Source: DYRB01 sp963802205 (GTDB lineage Bacteria > Pseudomonadota > Gammaproteobacteria > Chromatiales > Chromatiaceae). From it: a stretch of 64,000 nucleotides of DNA. The notes below the pieces were generated by a model. It made no database searches. It was not told the DNA's origin and worked only from the letters and a program-made list of their open reading frames with translations. Both the position numbers and the translations under genes were made by a program. Shown here piece after piece: positions 1 to 8,968 of this stretch (position 1 is the stretch's first letter; every line of letters begins with the position of its first letter). Where the stretch lies: NCBI GenBank assembly GCA_963802205.1, contig CAWDHW010000027.1, positions 36,553 through 100,552 of the forward strand, read 5' to 3'.

Positions 1-122
1 GGTACCTGCAATTCGCCCGGGTCTTTAACGACAAGTTCCCGGGGTTCGAGACCGATATCCATGGGCTGGTCAAGGAGACGGTGGATGGGCGGGTGAGGTA
101 TTACGTGGATTGTGTAAGCTGA
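1..122 (+). CDS. C-terminal end of an unidentified protein (truncated by window edge)
   Basis: An open frame enters from the left edge (codons from base 3) and ends at TGA 120-122, leaving the last 39 residues of a longer protein. The tail includes FNDKFPGFETDIHG and ends RVRYYVDCVS. The composition looks like real coding sequence, but I do not recognise the family and assign no function. No terminator-like hairpin is evident before comEC. Confidence 0.45.
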   Translation, partial: YLQFARVFNDKFPGFETDIHGLVKETVDGRVRYYVDCVS

Positions 123-207
123 AGGCTTTGAGACGTCGCCCAGTTCCGTGGGTTTCATGACGTCGGAAGCGGTACGGGCCTAGCGGAACCCCTCCCCGCC
201 CTTAGCC

Positions 208-2664
208 ATGGCGATACAGAGCGCCTTCAGCGCCACGTGGCCCCTGACCGGCTCGACTGGCGTGGCCCTGGGTTTTGCCCTTGGGGTAGGGGTCTTCCAT
301 CTGCTGGCGGAGCCGTTGCCATGGGGTTGGCTCTTGGTCCCGGCGGCGGGGTCGGTACTGGTCGGTTGGAGGTGGGGGGTGCGCCACCGGGCGTTGGCGG
401 CGATTCTGGCCCTGTCGATCGGTTTCGCCTGGGCCCAATTCCATGCCTGCCTGACGCTGTGTCACCCCTTTCCTGAACGCTATACCCGTGGCGATGTGGA
501 GGTGGAGGGGCGTATCGCCTCGCTGCCCGCGGTGTTGGGGACCGCGCGACGTTTTCTGTTTCGGGTGGATGCCGCTCGCCTTGGGGGTGAGGCCATCGCG
601 TTTACCGGGTTGACCCGGCTTACCTGGTACGATTCGGCGCCACCCCTGTCGGTGGGGGAGCGCTGGCGCCTGCGGGTCAGCCTCAGGTCGCCTCATGGCT
701 TTGCCAACCCCGGCGGCTTCGACCTCGAGCGCTGGCTGTTCCAGCAGGGGATCAAGGCCACCGGCCACGTTCGTGCGAACGCAGGCAACGAGCGTCTGGA
801 TGCGGGACCCGGGCCCTATTGGATCGATCGGCTGCGCGAGGGCCTGCGGGACCACATCGCCCGCAGCCTTCCGGGATCGCCGGCGCTGGGATTGGTCCAG
901 GCCCTGACCCTGGGAGAACGCTCCGCCATGCCCCCTGCCCAATGGGAGGCATTGACGCGCGTCGGGATCAGCCATCTGGTGGCGATCTCCGGGGTCAATA
1001 TCGGCCTGATAGCCGGGTTCGTCTACTTTCTGGTGCGCTGGCTATGGGTCTGGCGCCCGGTCTGGACGCTTGCCCTGGCGGCTCCCCGTGCCGGCGCCCT
1101 GGCCGGACTCGCCGGGGCGCTGGCCTACAGCGCGTTGGCCGGGTTCGAGGTCTCGACCCAGCGCGCCGTGGTGATGCTGGCGGTGCTGCTGGCGGCCCTG
1201 TACTGGGCGCGCACGCCGCGTCCACTGGCGGCCCTGACGCTGGCCTTGGCCCTGGTGCTGGCCATCGACCCTCAGTCGGTGTTGTCTTACGGTTTTTGGC
1301 TCTCCTTCGGGGCTGTGGCGGTCCTGATCCTCACCCTCGGCTCGCGGCCCCTGGCCTGGGCCAGCACCTTGCCGGCCCAGGATGGACCCTCACCCAGGAC
1401 GGATGCCTGGTCGAGAGCCGGCTCCCGGGCCTGGTTCCACTGGGGGGCGCCCCAGTGGGCCGTGGCGGTGGGGCTGCTCCCGGTGCTGCTCTTGATGTTT
1501 GGGCGGGTGTCGGTGATCTCCCCCGTGGCCAACCTCTTGGCAGTGCCCCTGTTCGCCCTGCTCTTGCCAGTGGTCCTGGTGGCGGTTCTATTGAGCCTGA
1601 TCCCTGGGCTGGGCTTGCCGCTGGTCGGGGTCGCCCAACTCCTGACCTGGTTCCTGGACGGGGTAGAGGCCCTCTCGGCCTGGCCCTGGGCGACGGAGTC
1701 CATCTCCACACGGCCCGCCTGGGTCTGGGCGGCGGCGTTCGTCGGTGTGGTCCTGCTGCTGGCCCCCCGCGGGGTGCCGGGGCGGGGCCTGGGGCTGGTG
1801 GCATTGCTGCCATTGATGCTGGTGCGACCGCCGGTCCCCCCGCCTGGGGATGCCTGGTTTACCCTGCTGGACGTGGGTCAGGGGCTGTCGGCGGTCGTAC
1901 GGACCCGGGGACACACCCTGGTCTTCGACGCGGGCCCCGCCTTCGCCGGCGGCTTCGATACCGGCAGCGCCGTGGTCCTGCCCTATCTCCAGGAGGTAGG
2001 GGTGGGGCGCATCGATACCCTGATCCTGAGCCACGCGGACCAGGACCACGCCGGTGGCTTCGCCGGGCTGCATGGGGCCATCGCCATCGGGCGGACCCTG
2101 AGCGGGGAGCCCGGCGAGATCCCGCAGGCGGGTGCGTCCCTTTGTCGCGCCGGGGAGACCTGGGACTGGGACGGGGTGGGCTTTGCCCTGCTGCATCCGG
2201 ACCGGGAGGACCTCACCGGGAATGACAGTTCCTGCATCCTGCGGGTGGTGGCGGGGGAGGGGGCGGTCCTGTTGACCGGGGACGCCGGGCGCGGGGTCGA
2301 GGGCCGGCTTGCCGCGCGCCTGGGGAGTGGGTTGCGCAGCGACATCCTGGTGGCGGGGCACCACGGCAGTGCCACCTCGTCGTCGGCGCCCTTTCTGGCA
2401 TCGGTGGCCCCGCGCTTCGTGCTCTACGCCGCCGGGTTTGCCAACCGCTGGGGCTTTCCCGCCGCGGAGGTGCGCCGAAGGGTGGCGGCCCGAGGTGCGG
2501 TGGAACTGGATACCGGGTCCCTGGGGGCGATCTCCTTCCGCCTGGGGCCCGGTGGCCTCGCGGGTCCGGACTGGTACCGCGCCCGGCGTTTGCGACTCTG
2601 GACGCACAGGCCGCCCGTGGCGGCGGTTTCGGTGCCGCCCTCCGTGGGCTTCCGGTATGATTGA
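208..2664 (+). CDS. comEC: DNA internalization-related competence protein ComEC/Rec2
   Basis: This 818-residue inner-membrane protein matches ComEC, the channel that takes single-stranded DNA across the membrane during natural transformation. The N-terminal part has membrane segments and a DUF4131-like region. The central competence domain carries the family signature ALTLGERSAMPP and HLVAISGVNIGL around residues 231-265, followed by many hydrophobic helices. The C-terminal third is a metallo-beta-lactamase-like domain starting at LLDVGQG near residue 552, with the metal motif SHADQDHAGG near 608 and GHHGS near 716. Length is normal for the proteobacterial three-domain form. It stands alone, about 100 bp before exbB. 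No other competence genes are in the window, so transformation ability cannot be inferred. Confidence 0.93.
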   Translation: MAIQSAFSATWPLTGSTGVALGFALGVGVFHLLAEPLPWGWLLVPAAGSVLVGWRWGVRHRALAAILALSIGFAWAQFHACLTLCHPFPERYTRGDVEVEGRIASLPAVLGTARRFLFRVDAARLGGEAIAFTGLTRLTWYDSAPPLSVGERWRLRVSLRSPHGFANPGGFDLERWLFQQGIKATGHVRANAGNERLDAGPGPYWIDRLREGLRDHIARSLPGSPALGLVQALTLGERSAMPPAQWEALTRVGISHLVAISGVNIGLIAGFVYFLVRWLWVWRPVWTLALAAPRAGALAGLAGALAYSALAGFEVSTQRAVVMLAVLLAALYWARTPRPLAALTLALALVLAIDPQSVLSYGFWLSFGAVAVLILTLGSRPLAWASTLPAQDGPSPRTDAWSRAGSRAWFHWGAPQWAVAVGLLPVLLLMFGRVSVISPVANLLAVPLFALLLPVVLVAVLLSLIPGLGLPLVGVAQLLTWFLDGVEALSAWPWATESISTRPAWVWAAAFVGVVLLLAPRGVPGRGLGLVALLPLMLVRPPVPPPGDAWFTLLDVGQGLSAVVRTRGHTLVFDAGPAFAGGFDTGSAVVLPYLQEVGVGRIDTLILSHADQDHAGGFAGLHGAIAIGRTLSGEPGEIPQAGASLCRAGETWDWDGVGFALLHPDREDLTGNDSSCILRVVAGEGAVLLTGDAGRGVEGRLAARLGSGLRSDILVAGHHGSATSSSAPFLASVAPRFVLYAAGFANRWGFPAAEVRRRVAARGAVELDTGSLGAISFRLGPGGLAGPDWYRARRLRLWTHRPPVAAVSVPPSVGFRYD

Positions 2665-2767
2665 GCCCACTTGTTCTGCGTGACGGGGGCGCAGCAAGGC
2701 CGCCGGTGGGCCCGCATTGGGCTTCCGGCACGCCCGAGGCCCCTGCTGTTACCCGAGGTACCACCTG

Positions 2768-3394
2768 TTGTTGGAAATCATCGAGGCCGGCGGCTGGGTC
2801 ATGCTGCCGATTATCGCCTGTTCCATCGTCGCCACAGCCATTGTGCTGGAGCGCTTCTGGGCACTGCGGCGGCGGCGCATCATGCCGCACGACCTGGTCA
2901 GCACCATCTGGCAACTCCATCGCAACAACAAGCTCACCGAACTGAATATCCAGGAGATCCGCGACGGCTCCCCCCTGGGGCGGATGCTGGCCGCGGGAGT
3001 GGTCAACCGCTTCCACTCACGGGAGATCATGAAGGACGCGATTGGGGATGTAGGGCGTCATGTGGTGTCGGGGCTGGAGCGGTACCTCAATACCCTTGGA
3101 ACCATCGCCTCGGTCAGCCCACTTCTGGGTCTGCTGGGGACAGTGCTCGGCATGATCGACATCTTCGCGGTGATCAACGAGGCTGGAGTGGGACACGCGG
3201 GGCTGCTCGCCGGCGGCATTGCCAAGGCCCTGATCACCACCGCCGCCGGACTCATGGTCGCCATCCCGGCCCTACTGTTTCACCGCTTCTTCAACAGCAA
3301 GGTCAACAAACTGGCCATTGGCATGGAGGAGCAGGCGCTGCGCCTGGTGGAGGTGATGAAGGGCGAGCGGGAGGATGGGGTGGAAGACGCCTGA
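2768..3394 (+). CDS. exbB: ExbB/TolQ/MotA-family proton channel protein
   Basis: This is the inner-membrane proton-channel subunit that works with the next gene, ExbD-like, to energise a periplasmic partner. After the start it reads LEIIEAGGWVMLPIIACS, the usual first helix of this subgroup. The paired helices around NTLGTIASVSPLLGLLGTV and ALITTAAGLMVAIPALL are the conserved channel core. I place the start at TTG 2768 because family members begin there and a GAGG lies about 10 bases upstream. An in-frame ATG at 2717 would add an atypical, cysteine-containing extension. The stop and the exbD start share one base (TGATG). No tonB is adjacent. In gammaproteobacteria this pair commonly precedes msbA-lpxK, so a link to envelope lipid export is plausible but inferred. 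Confidence 0.88.
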   Translation: MLEIIEAGGWVMLPIIACSIVATAIVLERFWALRRRRIMPHDLVSTIWQLHRNNKLTELNIQEIRDGSPLGRMLAAGVVNRFHSREIMKDAIGDVGRHVVSGLERYLNTLGTIASVSPLLGLLGTVLGMIDIFAVINEAGVGHAGLLAGGIAKALITTAAGLMVAIPALLFHRFFNSKVNKLAIGMEEQALRLVEVMKGEREDGVEDA

Positions 3395-3849
3395 TGAACC
3401 TGCGCCCAAAGCGTCCCGATGACCCAGAGATCAACCTGGCACCGCTCATCGATGCGGTGTTTATATTGCTGATATTTTTCATGGTCTCCACCACCTTCAA
3501 GGACGATGTGCGGATGGAGGTCAAGCTGCCCAAGGCCCAGGGGCAAGCGGGTCAGGCCGAGACCCCCCGAATGTTGGAGGTCATCATCGACCGCCAGGGC
3601 CGCTTTTACGTCAACCAGGAGGAGGTGGTGGACCGGACCGTGGCGACCCTCAAGCTCGCCCTGTCCGGGGCACTTGCAGCCGCCAGCGACGAGGCGGCGC
3701 TGAAGGACCGAGCGGTGCTGATCAAGGCCGACGCCGACACCCCCCACCAGGCGGTGATGACGGCGATGGACGCCGCCAGTCAACTCGGGTTGGCACGCAT
3801 CGCCTTCGCCGCCTCTCAGCCGAGTCCGGCCACTGGAGTGCCCCCTTGA
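3394..3849 (+). CDS. exbD: ExbD/TolR-family biopolymer transport protein
   Basis: This 151-residue protein has a short cytoplasmic N-terminus, a single membrane helix and a periplasmic domain. The helix follows the motif INLAPLIDAVFILLIFFMVS, which contains the aspartate known to carry protons in ExbD/TolR proteins. The remaining residues form the periplasmic domain, with the usual ADADTPHQAVMTAMDAA segment near the end. It overlaps exbB by one base and its stop lies inside the msbA start (TTGA). This indicates translational coupling within an exbB-exbD-msbA-lpxK operon. Confidence 0.92.
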   Translation: MNLRPKRPDDPEINLAPLIDAVFILLIFFMVSTTFKDDVRMEVKLPKAQGQAGQAETPRMLEVIIDRQGRFYVNQEEVVDRTVATLKLALSGALAAASDEAALKDRAVLIKADADTPHQAVMTAMDAASQLGLARIAFAASQPSPATGVPP

Positions 3850-5627
3850 GCGCATCCCGCAACGCCAGCACAGACCTGTCCGCGGTCGCCGGCCGCAAGG
3901 TCTACCGTCGCCTCATGGGCTATGCCAGGCCCTATTGGCGGATGTTCGCCCTCTCCATTGTCGGCATGCTGTTCTATGCCGCCACGGAGCCGGCGTTTGC
4001 CGCCATGATGAAACCGCTCCTGGACGGGACCTTCATCGAACGGGACATGGATACGGTTCGGCTCATGCCGATCCTGCTCATCGGCATCTTCCTGGTGCGC
4101 GGGGTGGCTGGCTTTGTCAACAGCTACTGCCTTAGTTGGGTCGGTCGTCGGGTGGTGGCGGACCTCCGCCAGGCCATGTTCGACCATTTGCTGCGCTCGC
4201 CGACGCGCTACTACGACAACCACGGGTCCGGACAGATCCTGTCCAAGTTGACCTACAACGTCGAAAACGTCGCCAGTGCTGCGACCCAGGCGGTGACGAC
4301 CCTGGTGCGCGACGGCTTCAGCATCCTGGGCCTGGTTGCCTATATGCTCTACCTCAACGCCGGCCTGTCGGTGGTCTTCCTGGTGGTGGGGCCCATCCTC
4401 GCGCTGGCCGTGCGTTATGCTACCAAGCGCTTCCGTCGCGTCAGCCGGCGCATTCAGGATCGGGTCGGGGACCTGACCCACGCGGCACAGGAGGTCATCG
4501 ACGGCCATCGGGTGGTCAAGGCCTTCGGCGGTCAGGCGTATGAATCGGCTCACTTCGGGGCTATCAACGAGAAGACCCGCGCCCTGCAAATGAAGATGAT
4601 CGCCACCGAGGCCATCAATACCCCGTTGGTACAGCTCATCCTGGCACTGGTCATTGCGGCCATCGTCTACCTTTCCACGGTCCAGGGGGTACGCGAGGGG
4701 ATCTCCGTGGGGACCTTTATGTCCTTTGTGGTAGCCATGGGTCTGCTGCTTCCGCCCATCAAGCGTCTGACTGCGGTCAATTCCCACCTGCAACGCGGTA
4801 TCGTCGCCGCCGAGAGCCTGTTCGAGCTTCTGGATAGCGAGACGGAGCAGGACACCGGGACCCGTACCCTGGTCCGGGCCGAGGGGCGGCTGGAGTACCG
4901 TGGGGTCAGCCACGTCTACTCCGAGGACAAAGGGGCGGTGTTACATGGGATCGATCTGGTGCTGGCGCCCGGAGAAACGGTCGCCCTGGTGGGGCGCTCC
5001 GGGAGCGGCAAGACGACGCTGGCAAGCTTGCTGCCGCGCTTCTACGACCCGAGCGCCGGGCAGATCCTGATTGATGGTATCGACATCCGCCATCTCACCC
5101 TGGCGAGCCTGAGGGCCCAGATCTCTCTGGTGACCCAGGACGTAGTCCTGTTCAACGCCAGCATCGCCAACAACATCGCCTATGGCCGCGGCGGCGAGGT
5201 AACCCGGGAGGAACTGGAGCAGGTGGCCGAGGCGGCCCATGCCCTTGGGTTCATCCAGGCCCTGCCACAGGGGTTCGAGACCCTGATCGGGGACCGCGGG
5301 GTCCTGCTGTCCGGCGGCCAACGCCAGCGCCTGGCCATCGCCCGCGCCATGCTAAGAGACGCCCCGTTTCTGGTCCTGGACGAGGCGACATCGGCCCTGG
5401 ATACCGAGGCCGAACGCCACATCCAGGCGGCCCTGGAGCGTCTCATGGCCCATCGCACGACCCTGGTCATTGCCCACCGTCTGTCCACCATCGAGAAGGC
5501 TGACCGCATCGTGGTCATGCAGGAGGGGCGTATCGTCGAACAGGGGCCCCATGCGGAATTGCTCGCCCTGGGCGGCTACTATGCCCGATTGCACCGGTTG
5601 CAGTTCCACACAGCAGAGGATGCCTGA
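3846..5627 (+). CDS. msbA: Lipid A export ABC transporter, ATP-binding/permease protein MsbA
   Basis: This 593-residue ABC half-transporter flips the lipid A core from the inner to the outer leaflet of the inner membrane, powered by ATP. About the first 330 residues form six membrane helices. The nucleotide-binding domain has Walker A GRSGSGKTT near residue 382, signature LSGGQRQRLA near 487 and Walker B LVLDEATSALD near 508. The start is TTG 3846, overlapping the exbD stop. No better start exists nearby and the N-terminus GRKVYRRLMGYARPYW is typical. The lpxK and kdsB genes just downstream support the lipid A/Kdo role over a drug-export role. Confidence 0.93.
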   Translation: MSASRNASTDLSAVAGRKVYRRLMGYARPYWRMFALSIVGMLFYAATEPAFAAMMKPLLDGTFIERDMDTVRLMPILLIGIFLVRGVAGFVNSYCLSWVGRRVVADLRQAMFDHLLRSPTRYYDNHGSGQILSKLTYNVENVASAATQAVTTLVRDGFSILGLVAYMLYLNAGLSVVFLVVGPILALAVRYATKRFRRVSRRIQDRVGDLTHAAQEVIDGHRVVKAFGGQAYESAHFGAINEKTRALQMKMIATEAINTPLVQLILALVIAAIVYLSTVQGVREGISVGTFMSFVVAMGLLLPPIKRLTAVNSHLQRGIVAAESLFELLDSETEQDTGTRTLVRAEGRLEYRGVSHVYSEDKGAVLHGIDLVLAPGETVALVGRSGSGKTTLASLLPRFYDPSAGQILIDGIDIRHLTLASLRAQISLVTQDVVLFNASIANNIAYGRGGEVTREELEQVAEAAHALGFIQALPQGFETLIGDRGVLLSGGQRQRLAIARAMLRDAPFLVLDEATSALDTEAERHIQAALERLMAHRTTLVIAHRLSTIEKADRIVVMQEGRIVEQGPHAELLALGGYYARLHRLQFHTAEDA

Positions 5628-5637
5628 GCAAGGCGAA

Positions 5638-6648
5638 ATGGGCGCGTTGCGGTTGGCCTGGCTACCGGATATCGAGCGCTTGTGGTATGGACCGCCCAGC
5701 CCCTTGTCCACGGCCCTGCTGCCCCTGTCCTGGCTCTACTGCGCCGTGGCCCAGGGCCGCCGCCTGGCCTATAGTCGTGGCTGGCTGCGGCGGGGCGAAC
5801 CGCCAGCCCCGGTCATCGTGGTGGGCAATCTGACCGTCGGCGGTACTGGCAAAACGCCGCTGGTGCTCTGGTTGGTGGACTGGCTGCGTCAGCGGGGCCT
5901 GCGGCCCGGCATCCTGACCCGCGGCTACGGCGGCTCGGCGAGGGATTGGCCGCGGCAGGTCCTGCCGGGCTCCGACCCGGCGGAGCTTGGCGACGAGCCG
6001 GTCCTGCTGGCCAGGCGCAGCGGTTGTCCGGTGGTGGCGGGCCCGGATCGGCTGGCGGATGCCGAGGTGCTGGTGCGCGCCCTGGGCTGCGATGTCCTGG
6101 TGAGCGACGACGGGCTCCAGCACTATCGCCTGGGGCGCCGACTGGAGATCGCGGTGATCGACGGCGCACGCGGCCTGGGCAATCGCCGCTGCCTCCCCGC
6201 CGGACCCCTGCGTGAGCCCCTGGGGCGGCTTGCGGAGGTGGATCTGGTGATCGGCACTGGCGGCGGCTGCGATGGAGGGCACGCCATGCGCCTGATCCCC
6301 GGGGCTGCGGTCAACTTGGCGGACCCTGGCTTGACCCGGGAGGCCGCGGGTTTCGTCGGTGAACGGGTGACGGCGGTGGCGGGGATCGGCAACCCAGGGC
6401 GCTTCTTCGCCCTATTGCGATCGCTTGGGCTTGACGCGGTCGCGCGTCCCTATCCGGACCATCACCCTTTCAGCGCCGCGGATGCGGAGAGCTGGGGCCC
6501 GGGACCGGTCCTGATGACCGAGAAGGATGCCGTAAAGTGCATTCCCTTCGCCCGGCCCGATCATTGGTTTCTTCCGGTGGAGGCGCGCCCGGATGCCGCC
6601 TTCGTTACCACACTCGAGTCTTGCCTGGAGGGGCTATTGCATGGATAA
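5638..6648 (+). CDS. lpxK: Tetraacyldisaccharide 4'-kinase LpxK
   Basis: LpxK phosphorylates the 4' position of the lipid A disaccharide precursor at the cytoplasmic face of the inner membrane. The N-terminal membrane-anchor region contains LSTALLPLSWLYCAVAQGRR. The P-loop VVGNLTVGGTGKTPL follows near residue 60. The motif LVSDDGLQHYRLGR and the C-terminal MTEKDAVKC are family signatures. I chose ATG 5638 because AAGG sits a proper distance upstream. An ATG at 5620 overlaps the msbA end but has its purine run too close. With the 5638 start the product is 336 residues, the usual size. The end overlaps the next gene by 8 bases. Confidence 0.92.
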   Translation: MGALRLAWLPDIERLWYGPPSPLSTALLPLSWLYCAVAQGRRLAYSRGWLRRGEPPAPVIVVGNLTVGGTGKTPLVLWLVDWLRQRGLRPGILTRGYGGSARDWPRQVLPGSDPAELGDEPVLLARRSGCPVVAGPDRLADAEVLVRALGCDVLVSDDGLQHYRLGRRLEIAVIDGARGLGNRRCLPAGPLREPLGRLAEVDLVIGTGGGCDGGHAMRLIPGAAVNLADPGLTREAAGFVGERVTAVAGIGNPGRFFALLRSLGLDAVARPYPDHHPFSAADAESWGPGPVLMTEKDAVKCIPFARPDHWFLPVEARPDAAFVTTLESCLEGLLHG

Positions 6649-6829
6649 GAAGCTGCTGGACATCCTGGTGTGCCCCCTGTGTAAGGGGCCCTTGTACTAC
6701 GATAAGGTCGCCGCAGAGCTGATCTGCCGTGCCGACCGCCTGGCCTATCCCATCCGCGACGACATCCCGATCATGTTGGAGGACGAGGCGCGAGTCCTGG
6801 CCGCCACGGAGGAGGTCCCAAAGGCGTGA
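6641..6829 (+). CDS. Trm112 family zinc-ribbon-like small protein (YcaR type)
   Basis: This 62-residue protein matches the small Trm112/YcaR family almost always found between lpxK and kdsB in gammaproteobacteria. It begins MDKKLLDILVCPLCKGPLYY with a CPLC pair. It has a second cysteine in ELICRADRLAYPIRD and ends in a segment with the typical IPIMLEDEAR. Eukaryotic Trm112 activates methyltransferases. The job of the bacterial short form is not firmly known. ATG 6641 lies inside the lpxK 3' end and the stop overlaps the kdsB start. Confidence 0.9.
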   Translation: MDKKLLDILVCPLCKGPLYYDKVAAELICRADRLAYPIRDDIPIMLEDEARVLAATEEVPKA

Positions 6830-7626
6830 TGAACACCAAAAGTCCCCCGGCGGTTGTCGCACCCGACTTCAAGGTCGTCATCCCCGCCCGCCGTGCCTCG
6901 ACCCGACTGCCCGGCAAGCCGTTGTTGGAGATCGTCGGCAAGCCCATGATCCAGCGCGTCTGGGAGCGCGCCGGGGCGAGCTGCGCGGCGGAGGTCATCG
7001 TCGCGACGGACGACGCTGGCATTGCCGCCGCCTGCCGCGATTTTGGGGCCGACGTGGCGCTCACACGCAGCGACCACCGATCGGGCTCGGACCGTATCGG
7101 CGAGGTCATAGCCCTGCGCGGCTGGGACCCCGAGACCATCGTGGTCAATCTCCAGGGCGATGAGCCCTGCATGCCCCCGGCCCTGATCGATCAGGTCGCC
7201 GCGGGGCTGGCGGGGCATCCCGAGGTCGGGGCAGCAACCCTGGCCTACCCCATCGCCGACGCCGACACCCTATTCGATCCGCATGTGGTCAAGGTGGTCA
7301 TAGACGGCAATGGGCTGGCCCTGTATTTCTCCCGGGCCCCTATCCCCTGGCACCGGGACGCCTTCCAGAAGGGGCGGGGCTCATTGCCGCGGGGGTGCAG
7401 GTTCCTGCGTCACATCGGGCTCTACGCCTACCGCGCCGGCTTCCTCCAGCGTTACATCGCCTGGCCGCCGTCCCCCCTGGAGGTCGCCGAGTCCCTGGAG
7501 CAGTTGCGCATCCTGTGGCACGGGGAGGGCATTCACGTCGGCATCGCCGTCGCCGAGCCCGGGCCGGGGGTGGATACGCCCGAGGACATGAAGCGGGTGG
7601 CGGAGTTGGTCGGGCGGGGCTGCTGA
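6829..7626 (+). CDS. kdsB: 3-deoxy-manno-octulosonate cytidylyltransferase (CMP-Kdo synthetase)
   Basis: KdsB activates Kdo with CTP to give CMP-Kdo, the donor for the inner core of lipopolysaccharide. The N-terminal nucleotide-binding motif VVIPARRASTRLPGKPL, the ATDD segment, VVNLQGDEPCMPP and the YSRAPIPW motif are all present. GPGVDTPEDM near the C-terminus is also typical. Length (265 residues) is normal. The start is ATG 6829 in a TGATG overlap with the Trm112 gene. A GTG three bases earlier is the alternative. It closes the exbB-to-kdsB operon. Confidence 0.94.
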   Translation: MNTKSPPAVVAPDFKVVIPARRASTRLPGKPLLEIVGKPMIQRVWERAGASCAAEVIVATDDAGIAAACRDFGADVALTRSDHRSGSDRIGEVIALRGWDPETIVVNLQGDEPCMPPALIDQVAAGLAGHPEVGAATLAYPIADADTLFDPHVVKVVIDGNGLALYFSRAPIPWHRDAFQKGRGSLPRGCRFLRHIGLYAYRAGFLQRYIAWPPSPLEVAESLEQLRILWHGEGIHVGIAVAEPGPGVDTPEDMKRVAELVGRGC

Positions 7627-7649
7627 GGCCCCGGCGTTGCCGGGGGGCC
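7627..7649. terminator. GC hairpin after kdsB (possible terminator)
   Basis: Immediately after the kdsB stop the DNA can fold as GGCCCCGGC, loop GTT, GCCGGGG with a further GG bulge and CC. There is no T-run on either side, so it is only a weak candidate for ending the kdsB transcript or the converging gene at 7674. Confidence 0.3.
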
Positions 7650-7673
7650 CAGCGTGTGTCGCCGGACCAGGGC

Positions 7674-7958
7674 TCAGTTGGCCCGATTGCAGGCCGAGAG
7701 GCAGTTGAACAGGTCCATCAGTTCATCCGAGAAGTGATTGCGGTCAGCGCCGAAGATGGGGATCTGGACCACCTCGTTGGCGCGGTGGGACGCCTGGCCG
7801 AACTGGTCCAACTGGACCGGTGGCAGTCCGCCGCGGCTTTCCAGGACCAGGACACCCTCGTCCGCCAGGACCTCCACCAGGCGGCAGCGACGGCCGAGAT
7901 GCTCGCAGTCGCGCCCGATCAGTCCCCGCAACCGATCAAGAAAGCCGTCGTCGTTCAT
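7674..7958 (-). CDS. Small conserved-looking protein of unknown function
   Basis: The 94-residue product begins MNDDGFLDRLRGLIGRDC and has a central stretch RLVEVLADEGVLVLESRG that looks like two beta strands. It has four cysteines and no signal peptide or membrane segment. Codon use is like the neighbours and the frame is uninterrupted, which supports a real gene. It converges on kdsB. I do not recognise the family and infer nothing about its role. Confidence 0.55.
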   Translation of the reverse strand: MNDDGFLDRLRGLIGRDCEHLGRRCRLVEVLADEGVLVLESRGGLPPVQLDQFGQASHRANEVVQIPIFGADRNHFSDELMDLFNCLSACNRAN

Positions 7959-8127
7959 GTTTGCACCCGTTTATCTGGTTTCTAACTGCCATCATGGGGG
8001 CTTGGGGGCAGGAGTGGAAGCGCACGTCGCCGGCCGGTGGGCGGATTGCTTCCGGTATCCGGGGCGGGATTCAGCTACGATGTGAGGGCCTGGGATTCCG
8101 GGCCAACACAGATCGAAAGGAGGATAT

Positions 8128-8868
8128 ATGCGCTACAGATTCTCGACCCTGACCTCGGCCCTCTTCACCCTCGGTATGGGCGCAGCGGCCCTGGCTACCG
8201 CCGCTGGCTTCGGGGGTGGTCCACCCCCAGGGTACAGCAACCAGGGTTACGGCGGCGGCCCGAGCTACGGGGCACCGGCCCCAGGGGCAGGTGTCGGGTC
8301 CGGTGCCCCCAACTACGGTGCCGCACCCTATGGACCCCCGCCCGATGCCGGTAACCCAGCCCCGCGCCCGGGTGGCGGCTATGGCGGGCCCCAGGGTGGG
8401 GGTTCGGGCCCAGCCTATGGCGGGCCACGAGGCGGGGATTCCGGTCCCGGTTATGGTGGGCCCCAAGGTGGCGGTTATGGTCCCGGCTATGGGGAGCCCC
8501 CCCAAGGCGGCGGATATGGTCCCGGCTACGGTGGGCCTCAGGGCGGCGGCTACGGCCCCGGCCCCGGCCCCGGCTATGGTGGGCCTCAGGGCGGCGGCTA
8601 CGGCCCCGGTCCCGGCTATGGTGGGCCCCAGGGTGGCGGCTATGGCCCCGGCTATGGTGGGCCCCAGGGCGGCGGCTATGGTCCCGGCTATGGTGGGCCC
8701 CAGGGCGGTGATTATGGCCCCGGCTACGGACGCGACGACCGTGGCGATGATCGTGACGATCGCGGCGGATCCAAGGGCAGCGGGTTCAACCCCATGAAGA
8801 ATATGATCAACCCGATGAAGGGCATGCCCAATCCCATGAAGATGTTCGGCGGGGGCAACAAGGACTGA
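8128..8868 (+). CDS. Secreted Gly/Tyr/Pro-rich repeat protein, sulfur-globule-protein-like
   Basis: The protein is 246 residues. A Sec-type signal peptide covers about the first 27 residues and is followed by a low-complexity body. Between about residues 85 and 200 it repeats units of the form GYGGPQGGG-YGPG roughly ten times. A charged RDDRGDDRDDRG segment and a tail with three NPMK units (FNPMKNMINPMKGMPNPMK) follow. A strong ribosome binding site, AAAGGAGG, lies just before the ATG, suggesting high expression. Structural proteins coating the periplasmic sulfur globules of Chromatiaceae are exported and rich in glycine and tyrosine, which is why I suggest that class. The match is by composition only. 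Other extracellular matrix or envelope proteins could look similar. Confidence 0.5.
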   Translation: MRYRFSTLTSALFTLGMGAAALATAAGFGGGPPPGYSNQGYGGGPSYGAPAPGAGVGSGAPNYGAAPYGPPPDAGNPAPRPGGGYGGPQGGGSGPAYGGPRGGDSGPGYGGPQGGGYGPGYGEPPQGGGYGPGYGGPQGGGYGPGPGPGYGGPQGGGYGPGPGYGGPQGGGYGPGYGGPQGGGYGPGYGGPQGGDYGPGYGRDDRGDDRDDRGGSKGSGFNPMKNMINPMKGMPNPMKMFGGGNKD

Positions 8869-8968
8869 TATGACACTGGCACAGGGATGTGCATTTCTTT
8901 ATGCGGGTCGGTGCCGGCATGATGCCGCAACGGCCCTGGCGCCTGACGGTAGTGAACGGAGGACCTTG

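Noticed and set aside
819..2225. 468-codon plus-strand frame inside comEC and similar long antisense frames elsewhere
   Set aside because: Shadows caused by high GC. Glycine/arginine/proline-rich with no motifs, while comEC motifs are in the other frame.
2671..3849. Long frame merging exbB region and exbD
   Set aside because: The true exbB frame is different, and the first two thirds of this frame are its shadow. Only the exbD part is real.
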